A stretch of 6,581 nt of DNA from CAJXZP01 sp964195485 (GCA_964195485.1 CAXMPG010000037.1:1-6581); one strand, 5' to 3'. Shown: positions 1 through 6,244, counted from the stretch's first letter. Notes: generated by a model not told the origin, from the sequence alone. Numbers and translations: made by a program.

Positions 1-18
1 CACTGAGCTTATGGAAGT

Positions 19-136
19 GCGTGAGGGGTAGAAGTGGCATCCTTTTTAGGAGGTACGAATAAAAAGATATAACGGATGACCTGACCCGTTTCAAAATCAT
101 TTAAAAACAATATGTTATTTGTAACGGGACACGCCC
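19..136 (+). ncRNA. Candidate structured RNA of flavobacterial type, upstream of sucC
   Basis: No reading frame here is convincing, but the stretch folds. Visible helices are: a closing stem GCGTG (19-23) with CACGC (130-134); GGGT (26-29) with ATCC (39-42), containing one G-U pair; CTTTTTA (42-48) with TAAAAAG (60-66), perfect over 7 bp and sharing C42 with the previous helix; and CCCGTT (85-90) with AACGGG (123-128), perfect over 6 bp around an AT-rich 32-base loop. The layout, including the stretch around AACGGATGACCTGACCCG and the final CGGGACACGCCC, matches a pattern I recall as recurring between genes in Flavobacterium-like genomes. It may be the Flavo-1 RNA motif of Rfam, but I cannot check this and the name is tentative. 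The strand is inferred from that remembered orientation. The element lies before the proposed sucC promoter, so it is probably the 3' part of an upstream transcript or an independent RNA rather than a sucC leader. Confidence 0.45.
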
Positions 137-214
137 AAATAATTACCATTTAAGCGATGTTGATACTAAAACTAAAATCATGTTTATTGCTCCGTAAGTT
201 CTGTAATTATATGT

Positions 215-222
215 TACATTTG
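215..222 (+). promoter_or_regulatory. Probable sucC promoter, -7 element TACATTTG
   Basis: TACATTTG is a perfect match to the Bacteroidota primary sigma -7 consensus TAnnTTTG and sits 40 bases before the sucC ATG. The nearest upstream TTG (187-189) is 25 bases away, slightly longer than the usual spacing, so the -33 element is weak. The expected start point is about 5-8 bases downstream, giving a leader of roughly 30-35 bases. The leader is A/T-rich with no Shine-Dalgarno site, normal for this phylum. Confidence 0.5.
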
Positions 223-262
223 GGGCTTCGAAAAAGAGAATTAATTTTTTAAAGATATATCA

Positions 263-1450
263 ATGAATCTGCATGAATATCAGGGTAAAGCCCTTTTGAA
301 AAGTTACGGAGTTGCCATCCAAGAAGGACTTGTGGCAAACACTCCTGAAGAGGCTGTTGAGGCTGCAAAAGAATTAAATAAAACTACTGGTACTGACTGG
401 TGGGTAGTTAAAGCGCAAATTCACGCGGGTGGCCGTGGTAAAGGTGGCGGTGTAAAACTGGCTAAATCTTTAGATGATGTTCGTCAAATTTCTGACGACA
501 TTATTGGAATGCATTTGATTACTCCACAAACTTCTGCGGAAGGTAAATTGGTGAGTAAAGTTTTGGTAGGTCAAGATGTTTATTATCCTGGTGATTCTGA
601 GCCAGAAGAGTATTATATGAGTGTAATGATGGACCGTCAAGCAGGTAGAAACATCATTATGTATTCTCCAGATGGAGGAATGGATATTGAAGCGGTTGCG
701 GAGAAAACTCCTGAGCGTATTTTCAAAGAAGAAATTGATCCTAAAGTTGGACTTCAAGGATTTCAAGCACGTAAAATTGCTTTTAATTTAGGTCTTTCTG
801 GAAAATCAATGAAGCAAATGACAAAATTCGTTTCGTCATTGTACAAAGCGTATGTAGGTATTGATGCTTCATTATTTGAAATTAATCCAGTTTTGAAAAC
901 GAGTGATGATTTAATTCTTGCCGTAGATTCAAAAGTGTCTATTGATGATTCAGCATTGTATCGTCATAAAGATATCGCTGAAATGCGTGACGAGTCTGAA
1001 GAGAATCCAGATGAGTTAGAAGCTTCTAAAGTGGATTTAAACTTTGTGAAATTAGATGGTAATGTTGGTTGCATGGTAAATGGTGCTGGTTTAGCAATGG
1101 CTACTATGGACATTATTAAGCTTTCTGGTGGTAACCCAGCTAACTTTTTAGATGTTGGTGGAACGGCTGATGCTAAACGTGTAGAGCAAGCTTTCCGTTT
1201 AATTTTGAAGGATCCAAATATCAAAGCAATTTTGGTGAACATTTTTGGTGGTATTGTACGTTGCGATAGAGTTGCTCAAGGAGTTATTGATGCGTACCAA
1301 TCCATTGGTGACATTAAAGTTCCAGTAATTGTTCGTTTACAAGGAACAAATGCTATTGAAGCAAAACAATTAATTGACAACTCTGGTTTAAAAGTTACTT
1401 CTGCAATTACATTGCAAGATGCAGCGAATAGAGTGAAAGAAGCGGTTTAA
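263..1450 (+). CDS. sucC: Succinyl-CoA synthetase (ADP-forming) subunit beta
   Basis: This is the beta subunit of the cytosolic TCA-cycle enzyme that interconverts succinyl-CoA and succinate with formation of ATP or GTP; it works with the alpha subunit SucD. At 395 residues it is full length (the E. coli protein is 388). The N-terminal ATP-grasp domain begins MNLHEYQGKALL and carries the nucleotide-binding segment KAQIHAGGRGKGGGVK at 50-65 and the metal-binding FEINPV motif at 205-210. The C-terminal CoA-ligase domain shows NGAGLAMATMD (273-283), LDVGGTA (296-302), the signature NIFGGIVRCD (326-335) and VPVIVRLQGTN (353-363). The ATG is chosen because the protein starts at the family's usual first residue. 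The gene looks monocistronic, with its own -7 element upstream and an intrinsic terminator 21 bases after the stop. sucD is not in the window. No frameshift or missing key residue is seen. Confidence 0.98.
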   Translation: MNLHEYQGKALLKSYGVAIQEGLVANTPEEAVEAAKELNKTTGTDWWVVKAQIHAGGRGKGGGVKLAKSLDDVRQISDDIIGMHLITPQTSAEGKLVSKVLVGQDVYYPGDSEPEEYYMSVMMDRQAGRNIIMYSPDGGMDIEAVAEKTPERIFKEEIDPKVGLQGFQARKIAFNLGLSGKSMKQMTKFVSSLYKAYVGIDASLFEINPVLKTSDDLILAVDSKVSIDDSALYRHKDIAEMRDESEENPDELEASKVDLNFVKLDGNVGCMVNGAGLAMATMDIIKLSGGNPANFLDVGGTADAKRVEQAFRLILKDPNIKAILVNIFGGIVRCDRVAQGVIDAYQSIGDIKVPVIVRLQGTNAIEAKQLIDNSGLKVTSAITLQDAANRVKEAV

Positions 1451-1471
1451 TCCAATTCACATATAAAATGG

Positions 1472-1501
1472 AAACCTCGGCTTAATAGTCGAGGTTTTTT
1501 T
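1472..1501 (+). terminator. Rho-independent terminator of sucC
   Basis: An 11-bp stem (1472-1482 with 1487-1497, beginning AAACCTCG and ending CGAGGTTT, with one G-U pair) closes on a TAAT tetraloop. A run of seven T residues (1495-1501) overlaps the end of the stem. It starts 21 bases after the sucC stop codon, which is ideal placement for an intrinsic terminator. Confidence 0.92.
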
Positions 1502-1696
1502 GTGCTTAAAATTTTGGCGGTTTCTGTTTTGGGTGTAATCGGTGTCCAAGTATTTCTCTTCGTTCAAAATGAGTATAGGAAGGGCTAGCACTTAACCATG
1601 AGTAGTATATAATGCGTCATACTTCTTGCGCGTAACTCTACGTTTCTAATGCGTGTGTTACGAACAAATCAATTTGGTTACCAAAAAAATGGGCAT
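1502..1696. other. Gene-free spacer between two convergent terminators
   Basis: No open frame longer than a few codons that looks coding is present on either strand. Small dyads can be seen: a 13-bp palindrome TTTGGTTACCAAA at 1673-1685, and a weak hairpin with CGTAAC (1631-1636) against GTTACG (1657-1662) plus ACG/CGT inside. Neither has a T-tract or a nearby gene start, so no function is assigned. Confidence 0.5.
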
Positions 1697-1723
1697 AAAA
1701 AAGCACGGAGTTACCCGTGCTTT
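1697..1723 (-). terminator. Rho-independent terminator of the T9SS-sorted protein gene
   Basis: AAAGCACGG (1700-1708) pairs perfectly with CCGTGCTTT (1715-1723) around a 6-base loop. On the minus strand the hairpin is followed by six T residues (complement of 1697-1702). It starts 20 bases past the TAA stop of the minus-strand gene ending at 1744. It faces the sucC terminator, so the two convergent transcripts are separated. Confidence 0.9.
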
Positions 1724-1743
1724 AATTTTACCTATTAGGTGTT

Positions 1744-4434
1744 TTACTCTTTTATAATCGCCTTTGTAAAGCTACCCGACTTTGTTCTAATCGTAGCGAA
1801 ATACGTTCCGCTAGCCATGCCTGAAGCGTTAATGCTATGTACGTTGTTTCCAGCAGTTGCGTTTATGTACTGGCTTTGAATTACCTGTCCGTTAACGTTT
1901 AGTAAATCTACTTGAACTTGTTCTTCTTGCGGTAAAACAAACGATACATTTAGTTCATTTACCATTGGGTTTGGATACCAATTTAGTTGTAAACTATTGG
2001 TTTCAGCATTCTCTACAGAAGTGATGTCCCAGTTGTTTTCAAAGTAAGTTTTAAATGCACCCATTCCGTGTGTGCCGATTACGCAAAAGCCATCACTTTG
2101 TCGGTAATCAATTTGTTCAATTACAGTGTTTCCAATTACGTCAGATGCTTGTTGAACCCAAACAGTATTCTCTCCATCAAGGTTGTTGGTAGCAAAAAGA
2201 CCAATTGATGTTCCTACTAATAAAGAGGTACCTAAATCGGTTTTAATAAACTTAGCCCATCTAAAAGAGGGTCCGTTACCAATGTATGATAAATTAGGTG
2301 GCACCCCTGGGTCAGAATCTCCTTTAAGGTTACCTTCTATATTACTCCAGTTAGTTCCGCCATCTTCCGTATACCAAATGCTAATAACGTTGTAGTTAGA
2401 ATAAATGGCAATAACTTTATCGGCATCATCTGGTGAAACCGCAATATTTGAGGTGTATGAACCGGATGAGATTCCAGATGAAATATTTGTTACTAACGCT
2501 GTAGCAGAACCATTATCTACAATTCTAAAAATGTCACGACTCCTCGTTCCTACGAAAACAGTACCAGGTGAGCTGATAGATGCTTCTACGGCAGTTATTA
2601 TATTACCAGAAACAGAACCAATATTTGTCCAGTTATATTGGCCATTATCAATACCTGCTAGATTACTGTTCCTCCAAAGGTCGTCAGAGTTAGGTAAATA
2701 CATTTTGTTATTATCTGTAGGATCCAATGTAAATGGATGAACAAATAAATACCCACCTGATAAATTTGGTGGAGTAGCAGAGGCATTAGAATAAGCCGTT
2801 CCGGTAGCGTTTACTTTTACCCTTCTAATGGCCCCATTCTGATAAGAGAAGTAATAGTTGTTTGTTGCGTTTTCTTTCGCACAATAGGCACCATCACCAC
2901 CCATGGTGAATATCCAATCGGTATTTGTATCTGCGGCATTTGTCCACCAACTACCGTTATCTTGGTACCCGGAAACAACTACTTCGGTTTCTAATTGATG
3001 ATCAATACCAATCCCGTAAAACTGGGTAGTTTGATATCCTTTGTTAAAACTTTGCCAAATTACTTTAGTTGCAATTGGGCCAGTAGTATAATGCAAACCT
3101 CCATCTGTACCCGCCAATAAATGATCCGGATTTTGAGGTCTAAATGCTAAGCTTTGTTGATCAGGATGTTGGTTGTCACGGTAAAAGTTGAAATTAGAAT
3201 ACCCATCAGCATCATATCCACCAATTTGTCGGATGGCGTTGTTACTATTAAATCCATCAACAGAATTAAATAGGTTAGTTCCACCTAAGAAAATAATATT
3301 TTCATTATCTGGTTTTACAGCTAAACTCATGCAATACCCGTCAAATACATTCAATGTATATCCTTTTGAGGGAGGTAGTTTGCTACTACGGTTATTCCAA
3401 GAACCACCGCTTCCGCTACCATCACCACTTTGATATTGGTATTTCCAGAATGACACATCTGACAAGCCTGATCCAGTTGTTACAGAGTAATAATACACGC
3501 TATTTTCATTACTTGGTGCAATGGCCATTAAAGTACGGTCATGGTTACCAGGTAAATCATTTGGTGAAATACTTACCCAAGAAATACCATCGGTAGATCT
3601 CCAAAAGCCAGGTTGTGATCCGTTAGAACTAATTTGGGCATAACAAATACCGGTTGATGTGGTTACGATATTGGTGTAATTAGCATTTAAACTCCCACCT
3701 AATACTAACGTCCAAGTTGTTCCGCCATTTTCACTTCTTCTAATCCCTTTAGAAGTTGCAGCGTATACTATATCTTTATCTGTTCTAGATTTATCTAATG
3801 CAATGTTGAAAATGTAACTCCAATCATCTCTTTTTTGAACGAGAGAGGCGGTAGAAGCAACATGCGTCCACGTAGCGCCATGATCTTCTGATTTATACAT
3901 TCCGCTTCCATAATAATAGGCTGAGAAGCTTTTACTTGCAGAGTTTCCATCTGCCTCTCCTGAACCATAATAGTAAATATTAGACTTACCCGGACGTTGA
4001 TCTTGGATAATACATGAAACAGCAGATTGATCTTCAAAATTGGTAACTCTATTCCACGTTTGGCCTAGATCGGTACTTCTCCACATCCCACCTGATACGC
4101 CTCCTGCAAGTACCGTATTAGGATTGTCTATGTCAAATGAGATGGCTCTTGTTCTACCACCCACATTTCTTGGTCCAATTGGTTCAAAAACCTGGGCACT
4201 AGTTCTAGCGTTTTTAGTTAATGTTTTTGGCAAGGTAGAAGCAAATGCCAATTCTTTTAATCGAATATTCTCTGGTATCTTACCTGTTGCAGGGTCTTGT
4301 AATCGTTCTAATTCATAACTAGCACGGCCCTTTATAGTAGCTTCAATTTTTGATAATTCATTGGGGTTGTTTTCTGTACAAGAAAAAAGTAGTATAGAAA
4401 TAGCAGCAAGAATAAATACTTTAGAAAATGTCAT
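1744..4434 (-). CDS. Secreted Asp-box beta-propeller (sortilin/VPS10-like) protein with T9SS type A sorting domain
   Basis: This is an 896-residue exported protein, likely displayed on the cell surface or released through the type IX secretion system; its substrate is unknown. Residues 1-19 form a signal peptide ending LLFSC, where Cys19 could be a lipobox cysteine. From about 83 the sequence EPIGPRNVGGRTRAI opens a repeat region built of BNR/Asp-box motifs (S/T-x-D-x-G-x-T-W): STDLGQTW 120-127, SEDHGATW 182-189, SENGGTTW 234-241, a shortened STDGISW 280-286 and TEDGGTNW 689-696. Between them are blade-like segments such as AGTDGG (441-446) and SGYQDNGSWW (488-497). This layout is common in large flavobacterial 'glycosyl hydrolase' or VPS10-like proteins, but Asp-boxes are structural, so no enzyme activity is claimed. 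A Gly/Ser-rich stretch lies at 336-345. Residues 819-896 are a T9SS type A C-terminal domain: WYPNPMVNELNVSF, LLNVNGQVIQS, GMASGTYFATI and a basic end FTKAIIKE. No Shine-Dalgarno site precedes the ATG. The gene is closed by its own terminator. Confidence 0.9.
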   Translation of the reverse strand: MTFSKVFILAAISILLFSCTENNPNELSKIEATIKGRASYELERLQDPATGKIPENIRLKELAFASTLPKTLTKNARTSAQVFEPIGPRNVGGRTRAISFDIDNPNTVLAGGVSGGMWRSTDLGQTWNRVTNFEDQSAVSCIIQDQRPGKSNIYYYGSGEADGNSASKSFSAYYYGSGMYKSEDHGATWTHVASTASLVQKRDDWSYIFNIALDKSRTDKDIVYAATSKGIRRSENGGTTWTLVLGGSLNANYTNIVTTSTGICYAQISSNGSQPGFWRSTDGISWVSISPNDLPGNHDRTLMAIAPSNENSVYYYSVTTGSGLSDVSFWKYQYQSGDGSGSGGSWNNRSSKLPPSKGYTLNVFDGYCMSLAVKPDNENIIFLGGTNLFNSVDGFNSNNAIRQIGGYDADGYSNFNFYRDNQHPDQQSLAFRPQNPDHLLAGTDGGLHYTTGPIATKVIWQSFNKGYQTTQFYGIGIDHQLETEVVVSGYQDNGSWWTNAADTNTDWIFTMGGDGAYCAKENATNNYYFSYQNGAIRRVKVNATGTAYSNASATPPNLSGGYLFVHPFTLDPTDNNKMYLPNSDDLWRNSNLAGIDNGQYNWTNIGSVSGNIITAVEASISSPGTVFVGTRSRDIFRIVDNGSATALVTNISSGISSGSYTSNIAVSPDDADKVIAIYSNYNVISIWYTEDGGTNWSNIEGNLKGDSDPGVPPNLSYIGNGPSFRWAKFIKTDLGTSLLVGTSIGLFATNNLDGENTVWVQQASDVIGNTVIEQIDYRQSDGFCVIGTHGMGAFKTYFENNWDITSVENAETNSLQLNWYPNPMVNELNVSFVLPQEEQVQVDLLNVNGQVIQSQYINATAGNNVHSINASGMASGTYFATIRTKSGSFTKAIIKE

Positions 4435-4459
4435 TTGTGAAATTCAAAATGGATAAAAT

Positions 4460-4483
4460 GAATCTATATGAATATTTAGATTC
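4460..4483 (-). repeat. Short inverted repeat in the leader of the T9SS protein gene
   Basis: GAATCTA (4460-4466) is perfectly complementary to TAGATTC (4477-4483), and the inside adds some A-T pairs (TAT against ATA). It begins 26 bases before the start codon at 4434, inside the predicted 5' leader, so it could form an RNA hairpin or be a protein-binding dyad. The high A/T content means chance cannot be excluded. Confidence 0.4.
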
Positions 4484-4490
4484 GGTGGTA

Positions 4491-4540
4491 AATATATACT
4501 CTAATTAATTCTTGTTCAAAATTAATATCGAGTATATATT
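4491..4540. repeat. 50-base nested inverted repeat between the folE unit and the T9SS gene
   Basis: The outer arms AATATATACTC (4491-4501) and GAGTATATATT (4530-4540) are perfectly complementary over 11 bp. Inside them ATTAATT (4504-4510) pairs with AATTAAT (4520-4526), and TTG (4512-4514) with CAA (4517-4519) at the centre, so about 21 pairs can form with small bulges. On the minus strand it lies 20 bases after the stop of the 80-residue gene and upstream of the T9SS gene. There is no pure T-run after it, so it is not a textbook terminator. It may be an AT-rich terminator or RNA-stabilising hairpin, or an operator, since the candidate -7 element of the next gene lies in its right arm. Confidence 0.6.
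4517..4524 (-). promoter_or_regulatory. Possible promoter of the T9SS protein gene, -7 element TAATTTTG
   Basis: On the minus strand this reads TAATTTTG, matching the Bacteroidota TAnnTTTG -7 consensus, and it lies 83 bases before the ATG. No TTG is found at the expected -33 distance, and the region is very A/T-rich, so the match may be by chance. It falls inside the 50-base inverted repeat. Confidence 0.3.
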
Positions 4541-4560
4541 AAATATGGTAATTGCACGAC

Positions 4561-4803
4561 TTATTTCTTTACCGCAATAATTCTAGTTTCTTCTTTAAGA
4601 TGAATTCCTAGGTCGTTTTCAAAAGCTTCTGTAATATGCTCATACGCCACGTAATTTTCATTCTTACGAGCACTTTCTCTAATCTCTACAAGAAATTTAA
4701 CCAAGGCATCGGTACCATCATCGGTACCAATTAAATCTTTACGTTCTCTTAATGTTTTGATGATTAAATCTTCAAAATGAAAGTCTTGATTACTTGTTGC
4801 CAT
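4561..4803 (-). CDS. Small acidic protein of unknown function overlapping folE
   Basis: This 80-residue protein is not recognised. It has no signal peptide, membrane segment or cysteine, and is acidic (17 Asp/Glu against 12 Lys/Arg). It looks mainly helical, with amphipathic stretches around residues 10-24 (FEDLIIKTLRERKDL), 30-47 (GTDALVKFLVEIRESARK) and 51-66, and ends in a short strand-like TRIIAVKK. The ATG lies inside the last codons of folE: the two frames overlap by 14 bases, which suggests translational coupling and a shared transcript. The overlap, same strand and sensible composition argue for a real gene. A link to pterin metabolism is only inferred from position. It shows no similarity that I can see to the mammalian FolE feedback regulator GFRP, nor the His motifs of 6-pyruvoyl-tetrahydropterin synthase. 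The stop is TAA, followed after 20 bases by the 50-base inverted repeat. Confidence 0.75.
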   Translation of the reverse strand: MATSNQDFHFEDLIIKTLRERKDLIGTDDGTDALVKFLVEIRESARKNENYVAYEHITEAFENDLGIHLKEETRIIAVKK

Positions 4804-5470
4804 TACTGATATATTTTAAAAATTCTGCCTTTGTAGATTCTTCACAAAACTTACCACTATATTCCACGGTAACTGTTGTACTGGTTCTGTCTGTAATACC
4901 TCTACTGGTTACACACAGGTGTTGTGCTTCAATAACAACTGCCACAGAATCGGTTTCGAGTGCATTCTTTAACTCTTCCATAATTTGAATAGTTAAACGC
5001 TCTTGTACTTGTGGTCTACGAGAATAATAATCTACAATTCTATTAATTTTGGATAGTCCAATTACATTTCCAGAAGATATATAAGCAACGTGAGCTTTAC
5101 CAACAATTGGTAAGAAATGATGCTCACAAGTTGAATTCACAGAAATGTGCTTTTCAACTAACATTTTATTGTAGTTGTACTTATTACTAAATGTAGAAAG
5201 TTTTGGCTTGTTTTCAGGGTCTAAACCTCTGAAAATTTCATTGACAAACATTTTTGAAACTCGGTGAGGAGTACCTTTTAAACTATCATCTTCCATGTTT
5301 AGCCCAAGGGTTTGCATGATTTCATGAAAGTGACCTTCAATGATTTTTTTCTTCTCGTTGGAAGTAAGATCAAAGGCATCTTTACGAAGAGGTGTTTGTG
5401 CGGATGAAGAAGCATGAGAATCTCCCATTTCATCCATCAAATTATCACTTATTGTTTCGTTCTGTTTCAT
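4790..5470 (-). CDS. folE: GTP cyclohydrolase I
   Basis: The enzyme converts GTP to 7,8-dihydroneopterin triphosphate plus formate, the first step of tetrahydrofolate and related pterin synthesis, as a cytosolic homodecamer with Zn. With the ATG at 5470 the protein has 226 residues. The N-terminal extension (1-35, with DEMGDSHASSS and TPLRKDAF) is a type I recall from flavobacterial FolE proteins. Family landmarks follow: LKGTPHRVSKMF 64-75, the zinc/active-site motif STCEHHFLPIVGKAHVAYI (113-131), NRIVDYYSRRPQVQERLT (143-160) and HLCVTSRG (184-191). By alignment to E. coli FolE the Zn ligands are Cys115, His118 and Cys186, all present, and His117 and His184 match active-site residues. A GTG 33 bases upstream (5503) is in frame, but it would leave only about 10 bases after the predicted transcription start and adds hydrophobic residues atypical of the family, so the ATG is preferred. 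The 3' end overlaps the next gene by 14 bases. Confidence 0.96.
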   Translation of the reverse strand: MKQNETISDNLMDEMGDSHASSSAQTPLRKDAFDLTSNEKKKIIEGHFHEIMQTLGLNMEDDSLKGTPHRVSKMFVNEIFRGLDPENKPKLSTFSNKYNYNKMLVEKHISVNSTCEHHFLPIVGKAHVAYISSGNVIGLSKINRIVDYYSRRPQVQERLTIQIMEELKNALETDSVAVVIEAQHLCVTSRGITDRTSTTVTVEYSGKFCEESTKAEFLKYISNGNK

Positions 5471-5519
5471 CTTTTTACTGGTAGCGAGCAGCACTATAGC
5501 CACTCCGTTTGTGAGGAGC

Positions 5520-5527
5520 CAAAGTTA
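5520..5527 (-). promoter_or_regulatory. Probable folE promoter, -7 element TAACTTTG
   Basis: The minus strand reads TAACTTTG, a full match to TAnnTTTG, 49 bases before the preferred folE ATG. Transcription would start near 5513-5516, giving a leader of about 45 bases. No clear TTG is present at the -33 position. This supports folE having its own start rather than depending only on read-through from the lipoprotein gene. Confidence 0.45.
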
Positions 5528-5553
5528 AGTGTTAAATGAAACCGCCTAACTTT
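5521..5553. repeat. Inverted repeat spanning the folE promoter spacer
   Basis: AAAGTTA (5521-5527) and TAACTTT (5547-5553) are perfect 7-bp inverted arms separated by 19 bases. One arm coincides with the folE -7 element and the other falls about where a -33 element would be. The arrangement is that of a possible operator, but 7-bp arms in A/T-rich DNA can arise by chance. Confidence 0.4.
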
Positions 5554-5570
5554 AAAAGATATATTCTTTT
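5554..5570. repeat. 17-bp palindrome upstream of folE
   Basis: AAAAGA (5554-5559) and TCTTTT (5565-5570) are perfect arms around TATAT. It directly adjoins the inverted repeat over the folE promoter. Flanking sequence extends it imperfectly (AACTTTAA before, TTAAAGGTT after, with small bulges). No T-tract follows on the minus strand, so it is not an obvious terminator for the lipoprotein gene ending at 5601. It could be a regulator site or a weak 3' hairpin. Confidence 0.4.
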
Positions 5571-5600
5571 GTTAAAGGTTAATAGGAATATTTTATACCG

Positions 5601-6140
5601 CTAATCAAATTCCACAATTTCGAGGTTGACCGTACCTTCAGTAATTTCAACCATTGGGTCAGAACTAATACCACTATACAAGGTACCCGAAAAGGTACAA
5701 TTGATGACCTTGCTTTCGTAACTCAAAATGGTTAATGAAAAATCATCCGGGTTATTCGTGTTAGATCCAAAAAGCATATTGGCATCCGTAGTGTAGGTTA
5801 CGCGTAAGGAAGGTACATCTGGCAATAAACTGTATTTTATAGTTAAAGGGTAAACGGCATTTTCTAAATCTATTTTTAGAATCTTGAAGTAAATTCCTTG
5901 CGGACTTCCATTAGTAACTAATCGCATCATTTCTAGCCCTCTGGAGGCCTTAAAATAACCATTAAAAACTTCATCATTCAGAATGACCTTAAATTCGGCA
6001 TCTACCTGAGTTTGGTTAGCTTTAAACTTTATATAGTTGTCTATTTGAACAGGTGGTACGCCAGTTTGTTCTTTTGTACAAGATGAATATCCTAGCAGAC
6101 CAATAACGGCAATAAATAAAGAAAGTCGTTTCAACATCAT
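5601..6140 (-). CDS. Predicted lipoprotein of unknown function
   Basis: This 179-residue protein has an N-terminal lipoprotein signal: MMLKR, a hydrophobic stretch 6-18, then YSSC with the acceptor Cys21 and TKEQ after it. Tyr at -3 is less common than Leu but occurs in Bacteroidota lipoproteins. It is probably membrane-anchored in the periplasm or outer membrane. The mature part is rich in beta-type alternation and ends with CTFSGTLYSG followed by VEITEGTVNLEI (148-175). This resembles the end of small flavobacterial lipoproteins of the DUF6252 kind ('GtF...v.ItdG.F.l'), a weak resemblance only. No catalytic motif is seen. Two adjacent ATG codons (6140 and 6137) could serve as start; the first is taken. 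It is divergent from the response-regulator gene across 140 bases and lies 130 bases upstream of folE on the same strand. No clear TAnnTTTG element was found for it; CAGGTTTG (6184-6191 on the minus strand) is one mismatch away. Confidence 0.8.
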   Translation of the reverse strand: MMLKRLSLFIAVIGLLGYSSCTKEQTGVPPVQIDNYIKFKANQTQVDAEFKVILNDEVFNGYFKASRGLEMMRLVTNGSPQGIYFKILKIDLENAVYPLTIKYSLLPDVPSLRVTYTTDANMLFGSNTNNPDDFSLTILSYESKVINCTFSGTLYSGISSDPMVEITEGTVNLEIVEFD

Positions 6141-6209
6141 ATTTCAATTTAAGCCTGCAATTTACACAATTAAATTTCGGGATTCAAACCTGATATTAAT
6201 CATTCATTT

Positions 6210-6244
6210 TTTGTTTTTAGATGCTTCTAAATTAATTACATTTG
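6210..6244 (+). promoter_or_regulatory. Promoter of the response-regulator gene
   Basis: TTTG at 6210-6213 and TACATTTG at 6237-6244 are separated by 23 bases, matching the Bacteroidota/Flavobacterium pattern TTG-N17-23-TAnnTTTG at its upper spacing limit. It is the only promoter in the window with both elements. Its -7 core TTACATTTG is identical to that of sucC. Transcription should begin within the following inverted repeat, about 30 bases before the ATG. Confidence 0.65.

Noticed and set aside
2..31. Open nine-codon stretch TELMEVREG ending in TAG that could be the tail of an upstream gene
   Set aside because: It is too short to judge, and it overlaps the first helix of the RNA candidate. 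Another frame is open to 62, so there is no basis for choosing.
1..47. Minus-strand ATG starting MPLLPLTHFHKLS and running to the window edge
   Set aside because: It has no promoter element, its codons are atypical for this genome, and it overlaps the RNA candidate.
48..54. AGGAGGT, a perfect Shine-Dalgarno-like sequence
   Set aside because: No usable reading frame follows; the nearest ATG (76) stops after two codons. The bases fit better in the loop region of the structured RNA candidate.
964..1242. Antisense open frames inside sucC (also at 470-766)
   Set aside because: They lie opposite a strongly conserved gene, have no promoter or ribosome site, and show no domain features.
1673..1685. 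13-bp palindrome TTTGGTTACCAAA as an operator
   Set aside because: It lies between two terminators at the ends of convergent genes, with no promoter nearby, and is probably incidental.
2183..4318. Several plus-strand open frames and one alternative minus-strand frame (3795-4037) inside the T9SS protein gene
   Set aside because: They are shadows of the 896-residue gene, with low-quality composition and no start signals. The main frame is intact, so no frameshift is implied.
4561..4803. The small protein as a GFRP homologue or a 6-pyruvoyl-tetrahydropterin synthase fragment
   Set aside because: Only size and position suggest these. The sequence lacks the His motifs of the synthase and shows no recognisable similarity to GFRP.
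5471..5503. GTG start at 5503 that would lengthen FolE to 237 residues
   Set aside because: It leaves almost no leader after the predicted promoter and adds residues AIVLLATSKK not expected in the family. The ATG at 5470 fits better.
5554..5570. Palindrome as a terminator for the lipoprotein gene
   Set aside because: The stem is A/T-only apart from one pair and is not followed by a T-run on the minus strand.
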